The notes beneath the pieces are model-generated. The model saw nothing but the letters and a program-made list of their open reading frames with translations, ran no database searches and was not told the DNA's origin. From NCBI GenBank assembly GCA_036785705.1, contig JAWUZG010000015.1, forward strand, positions 4,913,001 to 4,977,000: a stretch of 64,000 bases of DNA, in the 5' to 3' direction. This document shows, piece after piece, positions 12,805 through 22,460 of the stretch. The stretch is from Acanthornis magna. Lineage: Eukaryota > Chordata > Aves > Passeriformes > Acanthizidae. Every line of letters starts with the position of its first letter. Position 1 is the first letter of the stretch. The translations under genes and the position numbers were made by a program.

Positions 12805-15800
12805 GTAAACTGGCTCTCTATCTGCTTATATACTCCTTCAGTCTCTGGGCAAGAAGGAGACCTCCGGCATGGCCGGGGGATGTGGAGATACCTATTTGCA
12901 GTGAGCTCCCAGCTCTGGGTGGTGCCTGGTGGGCTTGCTGGGGATGGTGGGTTGGTGTCTGCCAAAGCTATCAAATGTGAGGAGCACTGCCTGCATGAGT
13001 GCTCTGTACACATACAGCACAAATCCACCCTATTTTGCTTCATGCAGCACTGGTGCTTCCAGGGTCTCAGGCACCCCTGTGGTATGAAAGCCTCATTGCA
13101 CAGCACTGGAATGGGCTCAGGCATGCATGGGTGGATGGGGATGTCCCACCAGAAGTGAGTCAGTGCCTAGTTGGGCTGAGAGTGACCTGCTGAGCACTTG
13201 CTGAAGCACTTGCTGAAGCAATCCTTGCAACAGAGCCTGAAATTCAACCAAAGGGACACTCATGCCACTCAGTGCCTGGCCTGGGAGGGAGCTGCAGCTC
13301 CTGGTGCTGCTCCTCCTGAAGGGCCATCACAGGGACGAGTAGCTGGGGACACCCTGTTTCGCTGCTGCAGCAGTGACAGGGCTGGCATGGGGCGTACTGG
13401 CATTGGCAGGATTCGGCTGCTGGGGTTGGACCCATTCCCATGGCTGAGTCACGGAGAAAAGCAACCGTTGAGTGTGAATGGGGTTGAGGATGGGCAGCAG
13501 AAAAGTCTTCTGCCAGCTTCTGCTGTGAAGCACGATCAGCCCTGCCCAGAACTAATCCTGCAGAGCCCACAGAGTGTCAAAATATTCTTGGCATCCTCAA
13601 AACCTGCTGAAAACAGGGGCCAGGGAGGGTTGTTTGAAATGAAGATGCCTGAAGTCGTAGCTGCATCACACTAACTTACAAACACCTTGAATGAGCACTG
13701 ACAAGTGACAGACCCAGGTAACACTGCTGGTGAAATTTAAGTAAACTTGCACACACGGAAAGGGCTCCCTAAGTCCTGTCAGTGCCTCATCTGAGCACGA
13801 ACAACACCTTTCAGCAGAGCAGGCACTGATGGACTCATGTGCATATTACTAAGCAGCAAACGAGATCCGGGGAGCCGGCAGTGTCCCGGCTCCGGCTCTG
13901 ACGAGCGGCTGATTCACGCAGTGACGTGCTGGAAAGTGCCCCTTCCCGGGGACTCCACAGCCAGCTCTAAATGGGGATGAGCAAAGATCTGATGCAGCGG
14001 CTTGGCATTGTGATGTAGTGGGCACATAAATTACGACGTCTTGTTAATCATGATTTACTTCCTATTGCGAAAGCAGGAGCAGAGCAGCGAAGGCTGTTAA
14101 CAGCCAGGAAGCAGGAGCGATGGCTCTGGCAAGCTGAGTGATTGTTCCCCTGTGCCACAGAAGTGCTAGCAGAGGGAATTCTGCCATTTGTGCATCATCA
14201 ACCCTGAGCAGTCCTCGGATTGCTTGGGGCCTGATCCCCAGCATGTTTAATTTGAGGAGAGGCTTCCTACTCATGTCTGCTCTTCCTTCCTGCCATGCCC
14301 GACATCCATTGCCGCTATTGCAGCTCCGCAGGTGCAGGTTTGGAGCCCCTCTCCCACTGGCAGTCGATAGATGTTGGTCCCTGGGTAATTATAGCACATA
14401 CAGGCATCTACAGGAGTTGCTGTCTGTCCCCTCAGGGGCCTAAATATGCAAAGAGGTTGGAAGAGCTGGAAGTGCACATCTCACATCGCCCTGCTGTCGC
14501 TACCACAGGCCATCTTTGCTCGGTCCCCGCACTGGTATTTCTGGCAAGACTCAAACTAGGCTCTTCCATTCTGGTTATCTTCTGCTGTACTGGAGGAAAG
14601 ATGTGCATTTGGCAGGAACTTTGAGAGACTGCTACTTGGAGGGCTTCTTGCTGGAGTCTTTTATTACCTAGCATTGCCTCCCCCAAGGCTGGTTACTTGC
14701 TAAGGCTGCAACTCACCCAAATCCTGGTTAAAACTGCATCCCATCCAAACCCTGGCTGTGCCTGCATCCCAGGTGCAGCTGCCTTCCCCCTCAATCAATG
14801 AATAAACCAGAAGTTTTGCAGATAAATGCCTGCAAATAGGTGGCAGCCAGTGCCTGAGAATCAGCTGGGAGATCCCTGGAGCCTTCCCTGTGCTGCAAAC
14901 TCTGACCCTGCTTGTAAATTGAAGCAGCAGGAGCTACTGAGCTGCCTGACTTCCCCTTTGCCTTCCCCCTCCAACACATCCCAGGGCCAGAACCGATACT
15001 CTTTAAAAATGCATGAGGTTATTTGGTGCTGCTGGTCCCCAGCTGGGATGTACAGACCTGCTGTTAACTTCCAGCCAGCAGCAGGTCTTCCTTGGCCAAG
15101 TGATACATCCTTGAAACTCAGTGGCTCTGAGCTGTTTGTCCTCCTCAAGGAGCTCCCTTGGCACTGCTATAGGGCATTTTCAGCCACAGGTGAGGGAGAA
15201 GAAGGAGGAGGAGAAGGAGGAGGAAGGGGAGGAAGGGGAGGAAGAGGAGGTTATTTGGTATTACTGGCATTAGCTCAGCAGCTTTTGCCAGCTGTCTAAG
15301 CAAAGCCTCCTCACTCCCTGCCATGAATCCACCTCCTTTACGGCTCATCCTGACCACAGAAGCCTTTTCCCACATCTGCTGCTGTTTGCTTTGCTCAAAT
15401 GTTGTTTCCTTTAGCCATTATGTGGTCTCCAGTAAAGCATTCTCTGCTCGTTAGGAGACTGGGAAAAAATCCCCACGATCAAAGCTCTGCTTTCCTTTCC
15501 CCAAAAAGATGAAGAGCAAGCCGGCAGGTCAGTGGGCAGAAACATCCAAAAAATTCACTTGTGGCTGTCAAAAAGTGACTGGACAAGCCATGCTGGGAGG
15601 ATGGTGGTGGCAGTCTGTCCCCTGGCAGTCCCTTCCTGACATGACTTGCTGCCTTGTCCTGCAACTGCCCACTGTCTTTTCCCCCTGGGCTTCTGGCACA
15701 GGTTTTTATTTTGTCCAAATACTAAGAATATACAAAGAAAGATTGCAGCACAAGGTTTAAGTTGAAACCAGGGAAACAATGGCTTCTTCAAGGAGCATTG

Positions 15801-16714
15801 CACACCTCTGCCACCAGAGTTGGGTGTCCCATGGCTCTATTCCCACCAAGGTTCCCAGATCCCTTGGGCTGTATCTCATCAAGCTGGGGCTTGCAGCACC
15901 CTCTTGGATGGGTGCTAAGACCAGCCCATGCTGACACTGGATGGACCCCTGGACTGCCCTGATGACCAGGGATTGATTGATTTCATGTCAGCTCTGATTT
16001 TTACTTGGAGTGTCTGACAGTGGAGCAGCAAAACCTGAAAGGAATGTAATTATCTCAGAAACAGGAGCCTCTACACGTGTGTAACACAGGGTTTCATGGA
16101 TGCTGAGGCTCAGTGGTGTTGGGGTACAGGAGGGACCCTGGGGGTCTGGCTGTGGGGTCCCCAGGAAGCCTGTGCTGAGACCCGGGTAGAAGCTGAGCTG
16201 AGCCTGCAGCGGAGGCCACGTCCTCCCTGTGAGCAGTGCCAGCGACTCAGGAAGGTACAAATTGCTTCTTTTAGTGGCTGCCTATTAGGTGGTTTCTGGG
16301 GACCTGCCAAGATAAAAGGAGAATGTGCTAAATATTGTTAGCTGAGATGAGGCCAGAGTGAGTGCTGGGGGCAGGGGAGCAGCCTCAGCCGGGGATCCCT
16401 GGCTGGGGAGCACAGATCTGTGTTCCCTCCCAGCACTCGCAGGCTGGTGGAGCACAGAGAGGCTGTAGGTGCCAGAACGATTCCTGGCTGTAGCGCTCAC
16501 TCCAGATGTGGGTCACCCACGCACTCCCTGCCCCATCCCAGCCCATCCCTGGAGCAGGACATCCCACAGCAGAGGGGGATAGAGGCATGGAGATCCCTGA
16601 CAGAGGCGTGCAGGGAGTCTGTGTGCAGGGCTGAGTTCGCACTGTGGGATCTCCACGTCCTGGCTGTGCTGGGTGCGGTGGCCCCACTGACCAATGCTCT
16701 GCTTTGCCTTCCAG
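12805..16714 (+). other. KCNS1: KCNS1 intron between coding exons
   Basis: Bounded by GTAAAC at the left and a pyrimidine-rich ...TTGCCTTCCAG acceptor at the right, both in phase 0. It interrupts the S4-S5 linker after LGATLK, the usual position in the Kv9 family. No other gene is visible. It contains a 12-nt unit repeated twice near 13194, a CpG-enriched patch at about 13855-14045 and a 59-nt polypurine tract at 15192-15250. Confidence 0.9.
15192..15250 (+). repeat. Polypurine (GGA/GAA)-rich tract
   Basis: 59 consecutive purines made of GGA, GAA and GGGGA units lie in the KCNS1 intron. Such tracts can adopt triplex structures. Here it also creates an artificial open frame encoding Glu/Gly-rich sequence. 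Confidence 0.9.
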
Positions 16715-17170
16715 CACAGCTACCGGGAGGTGGGGATCCTGCTGCTCTACCTGGCCGTGGGGGTCTCTGTCTTCTCTGGAGTGGCCTACACTGCTGAGAA
16801 GGAGGAAGACGTTGGCTTTGACACCATCCCAGCGTGCTGGTGGTGGGGCACAGTCAGCATGACCACCGTGGGCTACGGCGACGTGGTGCCCGTCACCGTG
16901 GCGGGGAAGCTGGCGGCCTCGGGCTGCATCCTGGGGGGCATCCTGGTCGTGGCACTGCCCATAACCATCATCTTCAACAAGTTCTCCCACTTCTACCGCA
17001 AGCAGAAGGCACTGGAGGCAGCCGTGAGGAACAGCGGGAAGAAGGACGCCGAGGAGGTGGGGAGCATCTCCAGCCGCGACCGAGACTCGGAGGCTCTGAG
17101 CGAGACCTCCCTGGACAGGGGCAGCCCCGACCGCCGTGGTCTGACCCCCGGTGCCCACCCCAGCCCCTGA
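16715..17170 (+). CDS. KCNS1: KCNS1 coding exon 2: pore, S5-S6 and C-terminus
   Basis: Encodes residues 323-473 and ends at a TGA (17168-17170). S5 is at about 328-346. The pore helix begins around IPACWWW and the selectivity filter TTVGYGD is at 372-378. S6 spans about 388-410. The Pro-x-Pro gate motif of Kv1-4 is reduced to Pro-Ile-Thr (404-406), the silent-subunit signature. The C-terminal tail after about 420 is short, polar and rich in Ser, Asp and Arg, and does not match the mammalian tail well. The full protein of 473 residues is slightly shorter than my recollection of mammalian Kv9.1 (about 500-526), mainly at the N-terminus and the S1-S2 loop. The reading frame joins exon 1 exactly. 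Confidence 0.96.
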   Translation, partial: HSYREVGILLLYLAVGVSVFSGVAYTAEKEEDVGFDTIPACWWWGTVSMTTVGYGDVVPVTVAGKLAASGCILGGILVVALPITIIFNKFSHFYRKQKALEAAVRNSGKKDAEEVGSISSRDRDSEALSETSLDRGSPDRRGLTPGAHPSP

Positions 17171-19020
17171 CCCCCGGCACTGCGGCTCTGGGGCGCGTGG
17201 GTCCTGCCTGCTCACGGTGAGCACGGCACCGGGACACGGCGGAGGAGCCACGGCCGGCATCGCCCCTGCCCTGCAAAGGACAGGAGGGGTTGGAGGAGAT
17301 GCCCAGTGGGTGCTGGCTGCTTTCAGACCCTGGGTCTGCCTAGATGTGTCTCAGCCTTCACCCTGCTCACCCGTGGCTGCAAAGGGAGGCTGTGGTGCTG
17401 GATATACCCCTGCCAGAAAGGGAAGCAGAAATAAGAAATACAAGTGACCCCTGATCAGGCACTGCCCCAGCTGTATGGAGGGGGATTTTCCTCTGCCCTG
17501 AGGTTTTGTGCTGTCCAGGGTGAGGTTGAATAGCTCAAGGGTGAGGCAGCCTTTAACCAGGTTGGCAGCCCTTACAGGTCCTGTGCCAGGTCGACAACAA
17601 CTCCAGCCCCAGCCTTGTCCTACCCACAGCTGGAAACAGCCTCAAAAGGCTCAACTGCCCCCCAGCCATAAAGGAAAGGGGCCTGGGAACGAGTCTGTAT
17701 GGGTGGAGAGGTAGTGTCCAGCTCAGGGTGAGCCCCATTGTCCCCAGGCCCTGCAGTGGGATCGACTGGACCTCACCTTTCCATTGCAGCTAGGATTTAT
17801 CTGCTCTCCTGCACTGCCGCTGCTGGGACCCCCAGGGATCTGGGGCTGGGGCTGTGCTGGGAGTCTAGCACAGCTGGCAGCCCTGTCCACACAGGGGAGG
17901 GACAGCAGCTGGGGATGACCAGGCAGAAGGAACACTGTCCTCTGAGGCAGGAGCAGCCAGAGGGGATCAACCTGGAGGAACTGAGGAGCCAATCCCAGTG
18001 GGGCTTTCACCCAAGTCCTGGTCTCCCTTGCCACAGCCCCCAGCCTGGCTTAATTCTGCCTCTTCCCTCTGTCTCAGGGCCAGGGAGGGGCTGTCAGGAG
18101 GGGGTCACGCCGCCCCAGGTGTCCCCACAGGTGCCGCTGCATTCACCTTCCCTCTGCAGGGAGAGAGCCGGGGCAGAGGGCACCTTGCACTGCTCCTTGT
18201 CACTGCAGCCTCTGAGCACCTCACAGCAGGGCATGGAGGTCAGCCTGGAACACCAAATCCCCTTCCTGCCTGGACCCCCAGCCCACCTAAGCACTTTCGG
18301 GGCTGCTCCCAGCACAGCATTAATTCCCTACAGAGCTTTCCCTTGCCCCCCACCCCTCTTTCTCTGTTTGGAAATTGCGCAGCTCCATTGCACACAGAGG
18401 AGTGCACCCAGCAATGCCTGTTCCAAGCAGCAGAAACGTGCATCCTGCAATCCCCAAACCACCTCAAACACATGTGGATGGCTGCAGGATGGCCCCAGGT
18501 CCCTGAATCGTGGGGGTTCCCACTGTTTGTCCTGGCTGGGTTTCAGCACAGCCACAGTTGCCAGTGCCAGCTCTACCTGTAGCGATTTGCTGGTCATGGG
18601 CGAGAAAAGCCAAACCAACACCAGTGCAGGTCCAGCCTTTCTGAACCCCAGTGGGACTCAGGGAGGGTCCCCAAGGAACAGTGGTGTGGGATGGGAGGGT
18701 GCTCACGCTTTTGGCATCATCAAGTCTTCCAGTACCGACAGTTCATGGTCCGCTCTGCGCTTATTCCTGCTGGGAGCTGGGACTGGAGAGCAGGACCCTG
18801 TGCTCCGACCAGCTCCTGCTGCACTGTTACTTGAATACAGGAAGGAGTTTCCCCTTCTCAACATAAATATTCCAGTAGCAAAATGTATTCAAATGTGAAG
18901 AGTAAATGACATCTATTAATGAAAAAGCATTATGCAAATAATTAGGAGCATGTAAATTAATTTTCTATCTATGCATGGGATGCATACTGTATATTTTATT
19001 AAAGAACTCAGTGATCTGCT
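17171..19020 (+). other. KCNS1: Candidate KCNS1 3' UTR
   Basis: Follows the KCNS1 stop without a convincing splice donor. The first plausible poly(A) hexamer in good context is ATTAAA at 18998-19003, followed by a GT-rich stretch (TCTGTTTTGTGG). Long open frames occur here, including one of 386 codons at 17738-18898, but overlapping frames and lack of any recognisable domain suggest GC-rich non-coding DNA. The extent is an estimate. Confidence 0.4.
18998..19003 (+). terminator. KCNS1: Candidate KCNS1 poly(A) signal ATTAAA
   Basis: ATTAAA is the commonest variant hexamer. It lies about 1.8 kb after the stop, in an abruptly AT-rich island, with a T/G-rich downstream element starting within 40 nt. 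No AATAAA occurs between the stop and this point on the + strand that I can see. Confidence 0.35.
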
Positions 19021-22000
19021 GTGGACACTGGTTTCTGTTTTGTGGCAGCTGGATGTGCCTGTGCTGCCTGGCTGAGCCAGGGCCAGGTTGAGGAGAGCAG
19101 GAGCAGCCAAGCTGTTCCCACAGCGCTGCAGGTCCCCATCAGCCAGCTCCAGCACCACCCTGGAGCACAGCAGAGTTCCCACCTCATCCCTGCTCTGGAT
19201 GGTGTGCAGACAGCTAGTCCTTGTGCCTGGACCACTGGCTGGAGCAGTTTGGATGCTCAACCTCCCTGAGGCTCAATGAATGAGGCATTCCTGGGGTGTG
19301 AGGGAATGGGTTGGAGCTGTGGGCTCTGGGAAAAGCCACACAGAGAGCCAGGCATCAGAACTGGGAGGGAGGGAATCCTGATACTGTATGTGGCCTCTCT
19401 GATGCTCTGAAATGAGGGGGGTGTCTCTAGGCTGTTGCTCTGCAGGGGCTGGCAGGACCACTGCTCCCCATGTCTGCTGGGTGCGATAGGAGTTGGGGTA
19501 AAAAGAGAGTTTAATTTATTTATTCCTTTGGGACCTTTTCTATTTAAAATGAATTAAAAATCCACATGCTGCTGATCATTCCTTTGGGGGCTATAAGCAA
19601 GGTAGGACCTCCTGTGAGCCCCTCTGCCACATGGTAAAGGCACATCGGAGGGGGCTGGTGCACGAGAGCTCCAAGCTCGGGTTTGGGAAAGCCACGAAAG
19701 ATGTTTTCTTTTTTTAGCCTCCTGCTCTCTGTGAAGACATTAGGATTTGTATGGCTCTGAGTAACTGCGCTGGGAAAATCCTCCCACTGCTGTGCAGGCA
19801 GATCTCGCAGAGCTCGAGTTGTGCAGAGCGGGGAAGAGCTGGGTGCAGGAAGGTGCCCAGCAGCAGAGTGGGTGAGCACAGCCCACGCTCACCAGTGAGA
19901 CACGGCTGTGCAGCCCTGGGCTGCCAGGACGGGCCTGACTTACTATTTCGAAGGCAAGTAGGAAACTCATGTTCTTTTGCTAATCCCTAATCAGTTTTCC
20001 TGAGTGGCTGCATTTTCATTTGATACAGTGGGTAAATCAATTACACACTTTATCAGGTTATTCCTACAAAGCTGCTTTCCACGTTCAGAAAATGATTGAC
20101 TAAAGCATGACTCTCTTGCCTCCAGGGAATGGTGATTAAGGAGTGACCTTATTAAGCTATTTAATGCAGCTGAGAATTAGACAACTCTGCTCAAAGAGAC
20201 AAAGTAAACTTCATTACCTTTGTTTAAAACTTCTTTGCCAACTTTCAGATCCATGACTACCCTGAGCATGGTCCCTGCACTCAGCTGGTAATTAGAAAAC
20301 CAGATTTTAAAGGGCTTCATCTGTAGGAAGGAAAGACTCCTCACCGGCAGTGTTTCTGGGATCTCTCCTGCTCACAGATTCCTACAGCCCTGCTGACCTC
20401 AGCAAAAAATTGCTCGAGCACACTGCTTCACATGTTAAATGTTACTTCTTTTTGCTAATTATGTAAGGAGATCAGTAAAGACAAACAGTGCAATAATTCT
20501 ACTCTTCTTTTTTTTTACAAAGTAATGCTAAACTACTTTCACCTTGTAGTGAGACAGCCCCAAGGTCTGCATATAGTTAAGGGTTCACTTTAGCCTTTAT
20601 CTGAACCCAAGCTGTTAACTTAGTTGGAGGAAACACACAAAGTCAAGATTTCCATTCTAACCAACTGAGAGAGCCAAATGAAGAGCCTTGAAGGCATGGA
20701 ATTAAATTAGCCAAATGTGCCTAGACAGGTCACACCATTTCAGGGAATAAAGGCCATGGGTCAGGTGTGCAGGGAGGCACAGCACCAGCAATGCATGCTC
20801 ACACGCAGACCTCGAGCAGAGTGGGAAAAACTGCCCCATGTTTCTTTTGAGATCATCCTCTCTGTGGTGAAGGAATGCTAGTCCAGAGCTTGTGAGGCCC
20901 TTGGGCTGAGGAAAATCCGCCCTACAGCTCAGCTCTCTGATGCCTCTGCACAGACACATTTGCAAGAGGCTGCTTTGACCACTCAGGATGGGACTCGGGG
21001 ACTCTGGGCTCTCTCCACTTCCAGCACTGTATTGATTTGAACAGCAGCAACCTAGAGGGGAGCAGGACAGCCCTTCATAGATGGAATTGAATTGTTTTAA
21101 AGTTTTTAAACATGTTGGCTATCTTCCTGGGCTCTTAAATTAAAGAGCAATTAACCTTCAGTCTGGAAAGAGCTGATGGGTATTTCCTGGTTTGACTCTT
21201 CAAAATTTTGCCAGAGTGATTAGTGAAATGAAAAATTGTCAACTCTCGAGGCAGGGCTGTGAGCCAACACTCAAAGTGTTTATCCAAGCTGAGACTCTTT
21301 TGGCCTGTGGACAGCAGAAAATGTACAAAATGAGGGTGTAGGAAATGAGTAGCTGGGCAAAAAGGACACTGGCACAGCAGCCCCTGTACCTTAGTGTTAG
21401 TAATTACTAAAAACTGCTGGTGCTATGGGCTTAGTGGAGAGCTGACTTTTTCCCTTATGGGGGAGAAAAACACGGCTAAACATCAGTCCCAGCTCATGAG
21501 TACCTGCTGTTGGTTTTGCTAGTCATGTACAGAAGTTTGTGCAGCAGGTGCAGAGCTGTCAGGACGGAGGGAGAGCACACAAAGACTCACCTGGTATGGC
21601 TGCACAACCCTCCCTCCCTTTGTTCTGGGGCTCCACAATATCCTGGTAATGTTGCTGAGAAAATGTGAGAGCTCCAGGCTTTCCCAGTTACTAGAAAAGC
21701 CGGCAGCCTCCTTCCCTTTGATTTCCATGCTCCTTCCCAACATTTAAAAGCTGAGATCTATTTTGTTTCTTCCGGAATTGCTAACCAAAGCTGACTCCTG
21801 AATGAATTCTGTCTCTGCTCCAGTTAGTCATCCCTCCAGGACAGATTTAGTAACTGCTCAGGGAAACCACATCGAAGCCAACAGTTCAGCATTGGAAGGC
21901 AGCACCCACTCACTGTCAGCTTCATCTTTTTCTGAGCTAGAAAGCTCAAAGTGCAGCAAGTGAGCCAGAATTAGGAGTGAGCCTCTAGCCTCACCTGTTG

Positions 22001-22460
22001 TGTAGGAAGGTGGATAAATTGATACGTAGCTAGCCCCAAACCTGCCTGCAGGCTCAGGGAAGCTGCTGCAGAGACAGCAAGGACCTACAGCAGAGCTCGG
22101 CATCCCCACCTGCCAAAGCACCCCAGGGCAAACACCCCTCTTGCATGGCTGGAGCTCCAGGCAGGGCTGCCCGTGCTCCTCACTGTTGGAACTGCCTGAG
22201 CATCCCCTCCTGAAACCCACAGAGCTGGCAGCTCTTGGACATGCCCCTCCACTCCAGCAATCTCACCCTGCTGGAGCTGCAGAATTAGTAACATTTTAAA
22301 ATATGTGTCTGACATGTTCACTGCCTGCATTTCTGAAAGCTTGTACTCTCCTCCAGAATGTTGCATAACATTGGCTGATTAGAGAAGCATCATGTTAAAA
22401 CTTGTCCTGATAAACAATAACACCCCAAAGTATTTTAATGCATAAATATGAGTCACGACA
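19021..22460. other. Gap between the converging 3' ends of KCNS1 and STK4
   Basis: No gene recognised on either strand. The segment at about 19970-20660 is AT-rich and looks non-repetitive, so a conserved non-coding element is possible but cannot be shown from one sequence. An AATAAA at 20746-20751 (+) could be a more distal KCNS1 poly(A) signal. Confidence 0.5.

Noticed and set aside
12805..13158. Continuation of the KCNS1 frame past 12804
   Set aside because: Similarity to Kv9.1 ends exactly at AAG|GTAAAC, and the next conserved codons resume at 16715, so this is intron read-through.
14826..15299. Glu/Gly-rich open frame
   Set aside because: The charged repeat is the translation of the polypurine tract inside a KCNS1 intron; no splice or homology support.
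16385..17260. 291-codon - strand frame
   Set aside because: Antisense of KCNS1 coding exon 2 and its flanks.
7320..19160. Possible REST/RE1 silencer site around KCNS1
   Set aside because: Partial matches to the RE1 halves (for example CCAGCACCACCCTGGAG near 19143) were too poor to call by eye.
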